A DNA stretch of 64,000 nucleotides from Yersinia similis (GCF_001053095.1 NZ_CGBP01000019.1:27821-91820), one strand, 5' to 3'; shown: positions 41,637-52,239, counted from the stretch's first letter. Notes: generated from the letters alone by a model not told the origin. Numbers and translations are program-made.

Positions 41637-42641
41637 ATGTTAAATACGTTGATTGTTGGTGCCAGTGGCTATGCCGGCGCGGAGCTTACGGCTTACCTTA
41701 ATCGTCACCCACATATGAACATAACCGGTTTAGCGGTTTCAGCGCAAAGTACAGATGCAGGAAAATTACTTTCCGATCTGCATCCGCAGTTAAAAGGCAT
41801 CCTTGATCTCCCGTTACAGCCCTTGGTAGATGTGCCTCTGGCGGCTAAAGGTATTGATGTGGTTTTCCTCGCTACCGCTCATGAGGTCAGCCATGATTTG
41901 GCACCACAATTTTTAGCCGCTGGCTGTGTGGTATTTGATCTTTCCGGTGCATTCCGTGTGCGTGATGCGGCGTTTTACAGCCAATATTACGGTTTTGAAC
42001 ACCAGCATACCGATTGGCTCGATAAGGCGGTTTATGGCCTGGCAGAATGGCAATCAGAAGACATTAAGCAAGCTCAATTGATTGCTGTCCCTGGTTGTTA
42101 TCCAACCGCATCACAACTGGCGCTTAAACCGTTGGTTGATGGGCAATTACTGAATGACGCTCAGTGGCCGGTCATCAATGCTGTCAGTGGTGTCAGCGGT
42201 GCAGGGCGTAAAGCCAGCATGGGCAACAGCTTCTGTGAAGTTAGCTTGCAGCCGTATGGCCTGTTTACCCACCGTCACCAGCCAGAAATTGTCGCCCATC
42301 TTGGCACCCCCGTCATTTTTACACCGCATTTGGGGAATTTTGCCCGTGGGATCTTAGCGACGATTACCTGCCGTCTAAAAGCGGGGGTCACGGCGCAAAA
42401 CATCGCCGATACCTATCATCATGCTTATCAGAATAAGCCACTGGTACGGTTGTATCAACAAGGTGTCCCGGCGCTGAAAGCCGTGGTCGGCCTGCCTTTC
42501 TGTGATATTGGTTTCTCGGTACAAGGCGAGCATTTAATTATTGTTGCCACCGAAGATAACCTGCTGAAAGGTGCTGCGGCTCAGGCCGTACAATGTATGA
42601 ATATCCGTTTTGGCTTCCCGGAAACGCAGTCCCTGTTGTAG
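41637..42641 (+). CDS. argC: ArgC, N-acetyl-gamma-glutamyl-phosphate reductase
   Basis: The 334-residue NADPH reductase is the third enzyme of arginine synthesis. It has the dinucleotide-binding [16 protein letters not shown] at the N terminus, the catalytic Cys in [17 protein letters not shown] near residue 154, [18 protein letters not shown], and HRHQPEI, the His-containing active-site motif. First gene of argCBH. Confidence 0.97.
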   Translation: MLNTLIVGASGYAGAELTAYLNRHPHMNITGLAVSAQSTDAGKLLSDLHPQLKGILDLPLQPLVDVPLAAKGIDVVFLATAHEVSHDLAPQFLAAGCVVFDLSGAFRVRDAAFYSQYYGFEHQHTDWLDKAVYGLAEWQSEDIKQAQLIAVPGCYPTASQLALKPLVDGQLLNDAQWPVINAVSGVSGAGRKASMGNSFCEVSLQPYGLFTHRHQPEIVAHLGTPVIFTPHLGNFARGILATITCRLKAGVTAQNIADTYHHAYQNKPLVRLYQQGVPALKAVVGLPFCDIGFSVQGEHLIIVATEDNLLKGAAAQAVQCMNIRFGFPETQSLL

Positions 42642-42720
42642 CGTTCGGTTGCAAGCAATAGATTGTAATAAACAGATTGTGAGCCATAAATTGTGAGCAA
42701 CAGAACCGGCAGATACGCAT

Positions 42721-42750
42721 ATTTTATCTGATTATATTTTATCCGATTAT
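42721..42750. repeat. 15-bp tandem duplication between argC and argB
   Basis: ATTTTATCTGATTAT is followed directly by ATTTTATCCGATTAT, one difference. Confidence 0.85.
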
Positions 42751-42764
42751 ATTGAGGCAAAAGC

Positions 42765-43541
42765 ATGATGAACCCGTTGGTCATTAAATTAGGTGGCGTA
42801 TTGCTGGACAGCGAAGAAGCGCTGGAACGTCTGTTTACTGCATTGGTGACCTATCGTGAGAAACATGAGCGCCCGCTTGTGATTATGCACGGTGGTGGCT
42901 GTCTGGTGGACGAATTAATGAAAAGACTCGCCTTGCCAGTAGTGAAGAAGAACGGCCTGCGCGTCACCCCCGCTGATCAGATTGATATTATTACTGGTGC
43001 ACTGGCGGGTACCGCGAACAAAACGCTATTGGCTTGGGCGGTGAAACATCAGATCAATGCTGTTGGCTTGTGCCTGGGCGATGGTAATACCGTGGCGGTT
43101 ACCCCGCTAGATGCTGAATTGGGCCACGTGGGTAAAGCGCAACCGGGTTCTGCGGCTCTGGTACAAACTTTGTTGGCAGCCGATTATATGCCAATCATTA
43201 GCTCAATCGGTATTACTGTTGAAGGGCAATTGATGAATGTAAATGCCGATCAAGCGGCAACGGCATTAGCGGCAACGCTCGGTGCTGATTTAATCTTATT
43301 GTCCGATGTCAGTGGCATTCTGGATGGTAAAGGGCAGCGGATTGCTGAAATGACAGCACAAAAAGCAGAGCAATTAATTGCTCAGGGCATCATCACCGAT
43401 GGTATGGTCGTCAAAGTGAATGCGGCACTGGATGCCGCGCGTTCATTAGGCCGCCCGGTTGATATTGCCAGTTGGCGTCATTCCGAGCAGCTACCCGCGC
43501 TGTTCAACGGTGTACCGATTGGTACGCGTATCTTAGCTTAA
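42765..43541 (+). CDS. argB: ArgB, N-acetylglutamate kinase
   Basis: The 258-residue amino-acid kinase phosphorylates N-acetylglutamate. It begins [20 protein letters not shown] with the nucleotide Lys. [14 protein letters not shown] binds the substrate, [20 protein letters not shown] and [13 protein letters not shown] form the ATP site, and [15 protein letters not shown] closes it. Second gene of argCBH; 123 bases separate it from argC. Confidence 0.98.
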   Translation: MMNPLVIKLGGVLLDSEEALERLFTALVTYREKHERPLVIMHGGGCLVDELMKRLALPVVKKNGLRVTPADQIDIITGALAGTANKTLLAWAVKHQINAVGLCLGDGNTVAVTPLDAELGHVGKAQPGSAALVQTLLAADYMPIISSIGITVEGQLMNVNADQAATALAATLGADLILLSDVSGILDGKGQRIAEMTAQKAEQLIAQGIITDGMVVKVNAALDAARSLGRPVDIASWRHSEQLPALFNGVPIGTRILA

Positions 43542-43594
43542 TGCTTTTTACCGTATATTATAAATTTCTATTCAGAACTTAGGGAATCAAGATT

Positions 43595-44968
43595 ATGGCA
43601 TTGTGGGGCGGACGGTTTAGTCAGGCAGCAGATCAGCGTTTTAAGCAATTCAATGATTCACTGCGGTTTGATTACCGGCTGGCAGAGCAGGATATTATCG
43701 GTTCTGTTGCCTGGTCGAAAGCGCTGGTCACCGTTGGTGTATTGAGCGCTGATGAACAACAACAACTTGAACAGGCGCTGTCAGTTTTACTGGAAGAGGT
43801 GCAGGCCAACCCACAAGCTATTTTGGCCAGTGATGCTGAAGATATCCACAGTTGGGTCGAAACCAAACTGATCGATAAAGTGGGTGATTTAGGCAAGAAA
43901 TTGCACACTGGGCGCAGCCGTAATGATCAGGTGGCGACTGATCTGAAATTGTGGTGTAAGTTCCAGATAACCGAATTACAGACTGCCGTACAACAACTGC
44001 AACAGGCGTTGGTCATGACCGCTGAAGCCAATCAGGATGCGGTCATGCCTGGTTATACTCACTTACAGCGTGCTCAACCCGTGACGTTTGCACATTGGTG
44101 TTTGGCCTATGTAGAAATGCTGTCACGTGATGAAAGCCGTTTACAAGATACCCTGAAACGTCTGGATGTTAGCCCATTAGGTTGCGGTGCATTGGCCGGT
44201 ACGGCGTATGCTATCGATCGTGAACAACTGGCGAGCTGGTTGGGCTTTGCTTCTGCTACTCGTAACAGTCTGGATAGCGTTTCTGACCGTGACCATGTGC
44301 TGGAGCTATTATCTGATGCCAGCATCGGTATGGTGCATTTGTCCCGTTTTGCTGAAGATTTAATTTTCTTCAACAGTGGCGAAGCGGCTTTTGTCGATTT
44401 ATCGGATCGCGTGACATCGGGTTCCTCCCTAATGCCACAGAAGAAAAATCCAGATGCGCTGGAGCTCATCCGTGGTAAATGTGGCCGTGTGCAAGGCGCA
44501 TTAACCGGGATGATGATGACGCTCAAAGGCCTGCCTTTGGCTTATAACAAAGATATGCAGGAAGACAAAGAAGGGCTGTTTGATGCACTGGATACTTGGC
44601 TTGACTGTCTGCACATGGCGGCATTGGTACTGGATGGGATTCAAGTAAAACGCTCGCGTTGTAAAGAAGCGGCTGAACAGGGCTATGCTAACGCGACTGA
44701 ACTGGCTGATTATTTGGTCGCTAAAGGCATACCGTTCCGTGAAGCGCACCATATTGTAGGTGAAGCGGTAGTGGAGGCAATTCGTCAGGGCAAAGCTCTG
44801 GAGGCTTTAGCGCTGAGTGATTTGCAGCAGTTCAGTACCGCAATTGGTGATGACGTGTACCCGATTCTGGCATTGCAGTCTTGCTTAGATAAGCGGGTAG
44901 CCAAAGGCGGAGTTTCGCCGCAGCAGGTCGCATTGGCTATTACTGAGGCTAAAGCTCGGCTGTTTTAA
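43595..44968 (+). CDS. argH: ArgH, argininosuccinate lyase
   Basis: The 457-residue member of the fumarase/aspartase superfamily splits argininosuccinate to arginine and fumarate. The signature [20 protein letters not shown] is near residue 274, and [17 protein letters not shown] and [17 protein letters not shown] carry other active-site residues. Last gene of argCBH, followed by a strong terminator. Confidence 0.98.
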   Translation: MALWGGRFSQAADQRFKQFNDSLRFDYRLAEQDIIGSVAWSKALVTVGVLSADEQQQLEQALSVLLEEVQANPQAILASDAEDIHSWVETKLIDKVGDLGKKLHTGRSRNDQVATDLKLWCKFQITELQTAVQQLQQALVMTAEANQDAVMPGYTHLQRAQPVTFAHWCLAYVEMLSRDESRLQDTLKRLDVSPLGCGALAGTAYAIDREQLASWLGFASATRNSLDSVSDRDHVLELLSDASIGMVHLSRFAEDLIFFNSGEAAFVDLSDRVTSGSSLMPQKKNPDALELIRGKCGRVQGALTGMMMTLKGLPLAYNKDMQEDKEGLFDALDTWLDCLHMAALVLDGIQVKRSRCKEAAEQGYANATELADYLVAKGIPFREAHHIVGEAVVEAIRQGKALEALALSDLQQFSTAIGDDVYPILALQSCLDKRVAKGGVSPQQVALAITEAKARLF

Positions 44969-44997
44969 TTTGCTGGGTTTTAATCTTGAGAACGGAG

Positions 44998-45026
44998 CGG
45001 GCAGCTAATTGTAGCTGCCCGTTTTG
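44998..45026 (+). terminator. argCBH terminator
   Basis: CGGGCAGCTA / TAGCTGCCCG with a four-base loop, followed by TTTTGC, 30 bases after the argH stop. Confidence 0.88.
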
Positions 45027-45028
45027 CA

Positions 45029-45076
45029 TTAACAGCTATTACTCTTAACAGCTATTGCCCTTAAAAACGGCTGCCC
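45029..45076. repeat. 16-bp tandem repeat, three units
   Basis: Units start at 45029, 45045 and 45061 (TTAACAGCTATTACTC, TTAACAGCTATTGCCC, TTAAAAACGGCTGCCC), and a fourth partial unit follows. Noncoding, directly after the argH terminator. Confidence 0.8.
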
Positions 45077-45208
45077 TTAATAACCTTATCCTCATTATCT
45101 CTATTTTTCTCATCGCAGCTTTTTCGCCTTTACTTTTCTTAAAATTTCAATATTTTCAATCTTATGATCTTTTAAACTTAATAGACTGTTGAGTTTACAC
45201 TCACCAAT

Positions 45209-45227
45209 GATTATGATAATCATTATC
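45209..45227. promoter_or_regulatory. Fur box upstream of hasR
   Basis: GATTATGATAATCATTATC differs from the 19-base Fur consensus at one position. It lies about 325 bases before the hasR start; the stretch 45228-45550 is AT-rich untranslated or leader DNA with no gene recognised. Iron repression of the has operon is expected. Confidence 0.88.
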
Positions 45228-45550
45228 AATAATGATGTTGTGATGAGGTTCCTGTAAAAATTAAAAATTTAAATATATTTAATGAAAAGTAAATGACCTT
45301 TTTATTAGTAATGAAAAATCGTTAACGTATCGTCTAATAAAGAAACAAAATTATCGTGGAATGAATTTAAATTAAGTTATTTATTAACTAAAAACGTAAC
45401 ACACCTCTATACAAAAAATGACTGTTTATTGTTTCCCTGTTTCTTTTACCTGTCGATATTAGTGATGTTTGTCGGGCATGATTAATACATTGCTTTGTTA
45501 ATAATTAACAGTCGTATTGCTTTTATATTGTTAAGGATAAAGTTTAATAA

Positions 45551-48043
45551 ATGGATAATATAATTAGAGATAAAAAAACAATAATTTCAGTGAATAAAAT
45601 CACAACTTGCATATTATTTGCACTGGTAACACAAGGCTATTCAGGGCAGCTAGTGGCAAATACAGCGGTAATCTCCACTAATAATAATGATATGGCGCTG
45701 GATAAATTAAACGTCGAAGGTAAGGAGAATACCCATGACAGCGATTGGGTATATGATGAGCCTCGCTCAGTCAGTGAAATTACGCGGGAACAACTTGATA
45801 ACCGGCCTGCTCGCCATGCGGCAGATATTTTAGAACAAACCCCTGGTGTCTATTCCAGCGTTAGCCAACAAGACCCTGGGCTTTCAATAAATATTCGCGG
45901 CATACAAGATTATGGCCGCGTGAATATGAATATTGATGGTATGCGTCAGAACTTTATGAAAAGCGGCCATGGTCAGCGCAATGGCTCGATATATATTGAC
46001 CCGGAAATTTTAAATAATGTGGTGATTGAACGGGGTATTTTCAATGGTATTGGTGGCTCGGGAGCCATTGGCGGCATCGCTACCTTTAATACCATCAATG
46101 CCAGTGATTTTCTGGCTCCTGGGAAAGAGTTTGGTGGGCATATCCGGGCGATGACCGGGGATAACGGCACCCGCTTTATTGGCAGCGGTGCGTTGGCGCT
46201 GGGCAACCCAAATGGCGATATATTACTTGCTGTTAGTGAACGTAACCTGAAGGATTATTGGCCGGGGAATAAAGGTGTTTTGGCCGGGTTGCGTCTCTAT
46301 AGCCCTACCAGAAACGTCGGCGATGACTTAAAGAATACCAAGACATTGTTTACAGGCTATAAAATGCGTTCGCAGCTCGCTAAAGTCGGTTGGAATTTTG
46401 AGGCTGGCCAGCGTTTGGAGTTCAGCTATTTACAAACACAAATCGCCAGCCCCAATGCCAGTATGCTGTCAGAAGTTCTGGCATTGTCGCCATCAGGGAA
46501 AGAGATAACAAAGATTGGCTGGAGGAACACAAGTTTTACTAATGTGGAAAACCGTAATATTGCGTTAGATTACCGCCTGAATCCTGAGCATATTAGTTGG
46601 CTGGATGCAACGGCAAAGATCTATTACGTTGATACCAATGATGAAACTGATAATGCTAATTCCCTTTTCAAGGAATATTTCTGGACTCAAACACGCCTGA
46701 AAACCCGTGGCTTACAATTGCAAAACACCAATACCTTTACCCCATCGGATGCACATCAAATACGGTTGAAATATGGTTTGGAATGGTTTAGCGATAAATC
46801 TGAGGGGTACTCAACACGCAAACTTATTGAAGGGACAACCCCCCCCGGCAAGCGCGCTATCACCAGTACCTTTGCCCAACTTAACTACGAATATGATGAT
46901 TGGCTGCGGTTGGAAGGAGGGCTGCGTTATGATCAATTCCGTTTGAAAGGCAATACCTGGCTCCGGACCCGCTCTTTCCTGCAGCCCTATACTTTTGAAA
47001 ACCCCTGTGACCGAAGGATACATGAGCAGTCTGAAAAGCCTAGATCGCGGTGTTCACCTATGAGAGGCGCAACAATGACATGGGATGTTGACCGCCGTGA
47101 ACAGCAACTCTCGCCAACGTTGGCGATGGGGGTCAAGCCTGGCCTCGAATGGCTGGAGTTTTTTGGCAGCTACGGTAAATCCTGGCGGCCACCGGCAATG
47201 ACAGAAGTGTTAGCAACCGGCACCGCCCACGGCTACAGTTGGGTCTTACCTAATCCTTTTGTGGCCGCCGAACGTGCCAGAACGTGGGAGGCGGGTTTTA
47301 ATATTCAGCAGTCCAATTTATTTATCGAAGACGATCACTTTGCCGCGAAGGTCGCTTATTTTGATACCCGTATTGCCAACTATATTAACCTTGAATTAGG
47401 TAAGGCCAAACCCAAGTTTGGGGGGGATTCTTTTACTGATGTAGCCTATGTCAATAATTTACTCAAAACCCGTTTCCGCGGCTTAGAATATCAATTAAGT
47501 TATGATGCAGGAAAATTTTATACCAATATTAATTACACCAGAATGATTGGTGTAAATAATGTTTGTTCACCATATGCTTGGTTAGGCGGCTTACAGTCAG
47601 TAAAATATAAGTACGCTGGAAAGGTAGAACAAATTTATGCCGTTGAAAATAAGGTGGCCAATAATTATGTAACCTGTATGAATGCCAATGTGTTATTTGG
47701 CTCATCGGCTTATTTGCCGGGTGATCGCGGCAGTTTAACTTTGGGTAGTAGAATATTTGATAGAAAGCTAGATTTTGGTACTGTTATCCGTTATAACAAA
47801 GGGTATCAGGACCGTTCAGCGCAAGATGAAAATGGTAATCCACTGACGGCTTATGTTGCCGATTGGCCGAAATATATCGTATATGATCTTTATGCCAGTT
47901 ATAAGGTAACGAATGATTTAATATTGCGTAGTTCAATAGAAAATATAACTAACCGTGCATATTTAGTTAATTATGGCGATACGCTTTCATTTGCCCCTAG
48001 CCGCGGTAGGACTATTCAGGGTGGTTTTGAATATAAATTCTAA
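45551..48043 (+). CDS. hasR: HasR, TonB-dependent haemophore/haem receptor
   Basis: The 830-residue outer-membrane receptor has a signal region (residues 1-37), a TonB-box-like DKLNVEGK near residue 51, a plug domain (ADILEQTPGVYSSVSQQDP, LSINIRGIQDYGRVNMNIDG, GSGAIGGIATFNT) and a 22-strand barrel closing in FEYKF. The FRAP/NPNL-type haem-receptor hallmark is less clear, but SYGKSWRPPAMTEV and the NPFVAAERARTWEAGF region fit HasR. It takes haem from HasA at the surface and imports it with TonB/HasB energy. No hasI/hasS sigma and anti-sigma genes precede it, unlike Serratia. Confidence 0.95.
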   Translation: MDNIIRDKKTIISVNKITTCILFALVTQGYSGQLVANTAVISTNNNDMALDKLNVEGKENTHDSDWVYDEPRSVSEITREQLDNRPARHAADILEQTPGVYSSVSQQDPGLSINIRGIQDYGRVNMNIDGMRQNFMKSGHGQRNGSIYIDPEILNNVVIERGIFNGIGGSGAIGGIATFNTINASDFLAPGKEFGGHIRAMTGDNGTRFIGSGALALGNPNGDILLAVSERNLKDYWPGNKGVLAGLRLYSPTRNVGDDLKNTKTLFTGYKMRSQLAKVGWNFEAGQRLEFSYLQTQIASPNASMLSEVLALSPSGKEITKIGWRNTSFTNVENRNIALDYRLNPEHISWLDATAKIYYVDTNDETDNANSLFKEYFWTQTRLKTRGLQLQNTNTFTPSDAHQIRLKYGLEWFSDKSEGYSTRKLIEGTTPPGKRAITSTFAQLNYEYDDWLRLEGGLRYDQFRLKGNTWLRTRSFLQPYTFENPCDRRIHEQSEKPRSRCSPMRGATMTWDVDRREQQLSPTLAMGVKPGLEWLEFFGSYGKSWRPPAMTEVLATGTAHGYSWVLPNPFVAAERARTWEAGFNIQQSNLFIEDDHFAAKVAYFDTRIANYINLELGKAKPKFGGDSFTDVAYVNNLLKTRFRGLEYQLSYDAGKFYTNINYTRMIGVNNVCSPYAWLGGLQSVKYKYAGKVEQIYAVENKVANNYVTCMNANVLFGSSAYLPGDRGSLTLGSRIFDRKLDFGTVIRYNKGYQDRSAQDENGNPLTAYVADWPKYIVYDLYASYKVTNDLILRSSIENITNRAYLVNYGDTLSFAPSRGRTIQGGFEYKF

Positions 48044-48055
48044 AGTCTTTAGGTT

Positions 48056-48178
48056 AATATACTCTAAATAATTCGAGTTGCAGAAAGGCAGCAAGTGAAT
48101 AAATTCCGCATCATTGACGGTAGTCAATGATGCGGGTGAGAGAACACAGCTAACACACATGCAGCTTGAAGTATAAAG
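48056..48178. repeat. ERIC-like repeat between hasR and hasA
   Basis: It reads TAAATAATTCGAGTTGCAG at one end and CATGCAGCTTGAAGTATAA at the other, opposite to the 27600 copy, with CATTGACGGTAGTCAATGATG forming the central hairpin. It lies inside the has transcription unit and could shape the hasR-hasA mRNA. Confidence 0.65.
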
Positions 48179-48264
48179 AGAATAATATATTTCACCTATA
48201 GAACCGCATGGCTTAATAATAAGCCATGTTCACCGTAACAATTATTAATTAAAAGGACATTATC

Positions 48265-48876
48265 ATGAGTACAACTATTCAATATAACAGTAATTATGCC
48301 GATTACAGCATTTCCTCTTATCTTCGGGAATGGGCAGAGAGCTTTGGTGATATTGATCAAGCTACAACGAAAGATCGCGGGAGTTTCTCTGGTTCTTCAA
48401 CCTTATTTAGCGGTACTCAATATGCGATTGGTAGCTCGCATAGTAATCCAGAGGGAATGATTGCTGAGGGTGATTTGAAATACTCCTTTATGCCTCAGCA
48501 TACTTTCCATGGGCAAATAGACACCCTGCAGTTTGGTAAGATTTTAGCTACTAATGCGGGTGGCCCTAGTGCAGGTAAACATCTTGAAAAAATTGATATA
48601 ACCTTTAACGAACTGGGTCTTAGCGGTGAATTTGATTCTGGCAAATCAATGACAGAAAACCACCAAGGCGATATGCATAAATCCGTACGTGGTTTGATGA
48701 AAGGTAACCCAGATCCAATGCTGGAAGTGATGAAAGCCAAAGGCTTTGATGTTGATACTGCCTTTAAAGACCTGTCTATTGCCAGCCAATATCCTGACAG
48801 TGGTTATATGTCTGATGCGCCAATGGTGGATACCGTTGGTGTAGTGGATTGCTACGATATGCTGCTAGCCGCTTAG
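48265..48876 (+). CDS. hasA: HasA, secreted haemophore
   Basis: The 203-residue extracellular haem-binding protein has no N-terminal signal peptide and a C-terminal type I secretion signal ending MLLAA. The haem-ligand Tyr is in GDLKYSFMPQHTFHGQ (Tyr73, equivalent to Tyr75 of Serratia), with the hydrogen-bonding His two residues after the Pro (His79). The other classical ligand, His32, is replaced by Gln32 (FGDIDQATTKD), as reported for Yersinia HasA, which binds haem through Tyr alone. It is followed by a hairpin that may raise its level over hasDEB. Confidence 0.97.
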   Translation: MSTTIQYNSNYADYSISSYLREWAESFGDIDQATTKDRGSFSGSSTLFSGTQYAIGSSHSNPEGMIAEGDLKYSFMPQHTFHGQIDTLQFGKILATNAGGPSAGKHLEKIDITFNELGLSGEFDSGKSMTENHQGDMHKSVRGLMKGNPDPMLEVMKAKGFDVDTAFKDLSIASQYPDSGYMSDAPMVDTVGVVDCYDMLLAA

Positions 48877-48882
48877 GGAAAA

Positions 48883-48907
48883 CAGCCAGAAAATAACTTT
48901 CTGGCTG
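48883..48907 (+). terminator. Hairpin between hasA and hasD
   Basis: A perfect 10-bp stem (CAGCCAGAAA / TTTCTGGCTG) with a five-base loop lies six bases after the hasA stop, without a T-run. It could protect hasA mRNA or attenuate entry into hasDEB. Confidence 0.7.
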
Positions 48908-49026
48908 AGTGATTGATGCCACCGCTAGGGCTTACTGGCCGGTTTGCTGTAGCGGTGGTGTAGATTGTAGTTGTCCTAAGAAATCAAAGTCAATAACGCT
49001 ACCTCTTACGGCAACAGCCCTCTCTT

Positions 49027-50850
49027 GTGGAAATGGACGCCATGGAATCTTGCAAAACGCCCGGAGCTTCATCGGTACCGCCGACAATTCTGTCTGTTCT
49101 GGCGGGTAATAAAAAAATCCTCTGGGGCATCGGGCTATTTACTGCCGTAATAAACTTGCTGATGTTGGCACCGGCCATTTATATGCTGCAAGTGTATGAT
49201 CGCGTCCTCGCCTCAGCGAATACCATGACATTATTGATGCTCACTGTTCTGGTGTTGGGCGTATTTGTTTTTATTGGTTTATTAGAATGGGTTCGCAGTG
49301 CAGTAGTGATTCGCTTGGGGACTCAGATTGATATGCAACTCAATCAGCCGGTCTTTAACGCGGCCTTTGTCGCCAATCTTAAGGGCCATAACAAGCCAGC
49401 CGCGCAAGCGCTAAATGACCTGACAGTGTTACGCCAGTTTGCCACCGGTAATGCGTTATTTGCCTTTTTTGATGCACCTTGGTTCCCGCTTTATTTGCTG
49501 GTAATTTTTTTGCTTCATCCGTGGCTGGGGATGCTGGCCGCCGCAGGCGCAGGTATATTGGTTTTTCTCGCCTGGCTCAATCAGTGGATCTGTAAAAAAC
49601 CATTACACGATGCCTCAATTATCACCTCACAAGCGACACAACAAGCCAATGCTAATTTACGCAATGCGGATGCCATTGAAGCGATGGGGATGCTAAAAGC
49701 ATTACGTGAACGCTGGTTAATACAGCACGCGCATTTTCTCTACCAACAAAATCTTGCCAGCGATAAAAGTAGCCGGGTGACGGCGGTCGCTAAATCAAGC
49801 CGCCAGGCATTGCAATCGATGATGTTAGGCTTGGGAGCGTTACTGGTGATTTATAATGAAATCACGGCTGGCGTGATGATTGCCGGGTCAATTTTAATCG
49901 GGCGGGTGCTGGGGCCTATCGATCAACTTATTGCGGTCTGGAAACAATGGAGCCACGCCCGGCTGGCTTATCAACGTCTCTCCCAGTTACTGGCGCAGCA
50001 CCCATCATCACCAACCGGCATGGTTTTGCCTGCCCCACAGGGGAAACTAAACGTTACGCAACTTATGGCCTGCAAGCCGGGCACGCACATTCCAGTATTA
50101 CATTCCATCAGTTTTGAACTGCAACCCGGTGATGTGTTAGGTATTTTGGGGCCATCAGGCAGTGGTAAATCCACGCTGGCAAAACTCTTGGTCGCCAGCC
50201 AGCCCACATTCAGCGGAACAGTGCGTTTAGATAGCGCAGACCTTTCTCGCTGGGATAAAACGCAGTTAGGGGAATTCATCGGTTACCTGCCACAAAATAT
50301 TCAGCTATTCCGTGGCACTGTTGCTGAAAATATTGCACGTTTTGGCGCTATTGATACCGCAAAAGTGGTCGCAGCTGCACAGTTGGCAGATGTACACGAT
50401 TTAATTCTGCATTTATCGCAAGGGTATGACACCCCGTTAGGTGACGACGGCGAGGGGTTATCCGGTGGTCAACGCCAACGTATCGCCTTAGCTCGGGCAA
50501 TGTACGGAATACCTCGGCTTATCGTATTAGATGAACCCAATGCCAGTTTGGATAAAGAAGGGGAGCAAGCCTTATTAGCCAGCATTATCCAGCTAAAGCA
50601 ACAAGGCTGCACCATCGTGATGATCACCCATAAACCAGAGTTGTTATCTGGCAGTGACTATTTGCTGTTTTTAAAAAATGGGCAAATGGATCTATTTGAT
50701 CGTACTCAGGCGGTATTACAGAACGTTCAGGGTAAGGATAAGCCTGCAGTACAATCTGAAGCGAAAATACTGAATAGCCGAAACGGTTGGAGCAATGGTG
50801 TGTCATATGGCATTGGGCCAGCTCGTACTGCATCATCACAGAAGCCATGA
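49027..50850 (+). CDS. hasD: HasD, type I secretion ABC transporter for HasA
   Basis: The 607-residue ABC exporter has an N-terminal membrane domain (LFTAVINLLMLAPAIYMLQV, YDRVLASANTMTLLML) without a C39 peptidase, and a C-terminal ATPase: Walker A GPSGSGKSTLAKLL, Q-loop GYLPQNIQLFRGTVAENIAR, signature LSGGQRQRIALARAMYG, Walker B LIVLDEPNASLD. It pumps HasA directly outside with HasE and TolC. The start may be GTG 49027 or the ATG at 49033 or 49042; none has a strong ribosome site. The 150 bases after hasA contain no gene. Confidence 0.95.
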   Translation: MEMDAMESCKTPGASSVPPTILSVLAGNKKILWGIGLFTAVINLLMLAPAIYMLQVYDRVLASANTMTLLMLTVLVLGVFVFIGLLEWVRSAVVIRLGTQIDMQLNQPVFNAAFVANLKGHNKPAAQALNDLTVLRQFATGNALFAFFDAPWFPLYLLVIFLLHPWLGMLAAAGAGILVFLAWLNQWICKKPLHDASIITSQATQQANANLRNADAIEAMGMLKALRERWLIQHAHFLYQQNLASDKSSRVTAVAKSSRQALQSMMLGLGALLVIYNEITAGVMIAGSILIGRVLGPIDQLIAVWKQWSHARLAYQRLSQLLAQHPSSPTGMVLPAPQGKLNVTQLMACKPGTHIPVLHSISFELQPGDVLGILGPSGSGKSTLAKLLVASQPTFSGTVRLDSADLSRWDKTQLGEFIGYLPQNIQLFRGTVAENIARFGAIDTAKVVAAAQLADVHDLILHLSQGYDTPLGDDGEGLSGGQRQRIALARAMYGIPRLIVLDEPNASLDKEGEQALLASIIQLKQQGCTIVMITHKPELLSGSDYLLFLKNGQMDLFDRTQAVLQNVQGKDKPAVQSEAKILNSRNGWSNGVSYGIGPARTASSQKP

Positions 50851-50910
50851 TCACAAAAAACCTCATCACAAAAACTGTGACCATAAAAACCAGGGATGGA
50901 GATATCACCG

Positions 50911-52239
50911 ATGTTACCTGAATCAGCCTGTTATTCGGTTGCGAATGCCAATCGCCAACCACTACTCCAGATAAACAGTGGGCGCTATCTCAATATCGGT
51001 GGGGGGCTGGTTTTTATCGGCTTCATCGGCTTTTTACTTTGGGCGGGGTTAGCGCCGTTAGATAAAGGCGTTGCCGTGACCGGGCTGCTTGTAGTGGCAG
51101 AAAACCGCAAAGTGATCCAGCCGCTGCAAGGGGGGCGTATTCAGCAACTGCATGTCACTGAAGGCGACGAAATAGCTTCTGGGCAATTATTGATCACTCT
51201 GGATGACACGGCGATACGCAGCCAGCGGGATAATTTACAGCATCAGTATCTAAGCGCCCTTGCTCAGGAAGCACGTTTAACTGCTGAGCAAAACGATCTG
51301 GATGTGATCACTTTCCCGCAGGCGCTGCTTGAGCACACAACACAACCAGCGGTTGAGCGTAATATTATTTTGCAGCAACAACTTTTACATCACCGCCGGC
51401 AGGCGCACTTGAGTGAAATCTCCCGGTTAACGACACAGCTCACTCGCCATCAGGATCGGCTAGATGGGTTGCAAGCTATGCGGAGCAATCATCAGCGTCA
51501 ATCCAATTTATTCCAGCAACAATTAGATGGTGTGCAGTTATTGGCGAAGGACGGTCATATTGCCAAAAATAAATTGTTAGAGATGGAAAGCCAGTCAACC
51601 TCGCTCCGAGCACGTGTAGAACAAGGTACCAGCGATATTGCAGAGGCACATAAACTTATCAATGAAACAGAACAACATGTTTTACAACGGCGCGAACAAT
51701 ATCAAAGTGAGAATAGCGAGCAATTAGCCAAGGCACAGCAAAATACCCAAGAGCTGGCCCAACGTTTAAATATCGCAGAATATGAATTGAGTAATACCCG
51801 TATTTTTTCGCCAGTCAGTGGTTCCGTTATCGCGTTGGCTCAACACACTGTGGGTGGCGTAGTGAGTTCAGGGCAGGCATTAATGGAAATTGTCCCCAGT
51901 GGGCAGCCGTTATTTGTTGAAGCTCAGTTGCCAGTAGAGCTAATTGATAAGGTTACGGTCGGACTACCTGTAGATCTCAATTTTTCTGCTTTTAATCAAA
52001 GTAATACCCCCCGGCTACAAGGCTCTGTATGGCGCATCGGAGCCGATCGTATACAACCGCCACCTACTTCACCGCCTTATTACCCTTTAACCGTCGCTAT
52101 TGATATTGACCCGACGGAACTGGCAATCCGTCCAGGTATGGCCGTTGATGTTTTTATACGTACCGGCGAAAGGTCATTACTCAGCTATTTATTTAAGCCA
52201 TTCACTGATCGTCTGCACTTCGCGTTAGCCGAGGAATAA
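50911..52239 (+). CDS. hasE: HasE, membrane-fusion protein of the HasA exporter
   Basis: The ATG at 50911 is preferred because GGAG lies nine bases upstream; an in-frame ATG at 50896 lacks this. The 442-residue PrtE/HlyD-family adaptor has one membrane segment (LVFIGFIGFLLWAGLAPL), the conserved ENRKVIQPLQGGRIQQLHV biotinyl-like start, a long coiled coil (about 110-300) and the signature IFSPVSGSVIALAQHTVGGV. It bridges HasD and TolC. Confidence 0.95.
   Translation: MLPESACYSVANANRQPLLQINSGRYLNIGGGLVFIGFIGFLLWAGLAPLDKGVAVTGLLVVAENRKVIQPLQGGRIQQLHVTEGDEIASGQLLITLDDTAIRSQRDNLQHQYLSALAQEARLTAEQNDLDVITFPQALLEHTTQPAVERNIILQQQLLHHRRQAHLSEISRLTTQLTRHQDRLDGLQAMRSNHQRQSNLFQQQLDGVQLLAKDGHIAKNKLLEMESQSTSLRARVEQGTSDIAEAHKLINETEQHVLQRREQYQSENSEQLAKAQQNTQELAQRLNIAEYELSNTRIFSPVSGSVIALAQHTVGGVVSSGQALMEIVPSGQPLFVEAQLPVELIDKVTVGLPVDLNFSAFNQSNTPRLQGSVWRIGADRIQPPPTSPPYYPLTVAIDIDPTELAIRPGMAVDVFIRTGERSLLSYLFKPFTDRLHFALAEE

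Noticed and set aside
48909..49109. 66-codon frame between hasA and hasD
   Set aside because: It overlaps the hasD start in another frame and has no ribosome site or homologue that I recognise.
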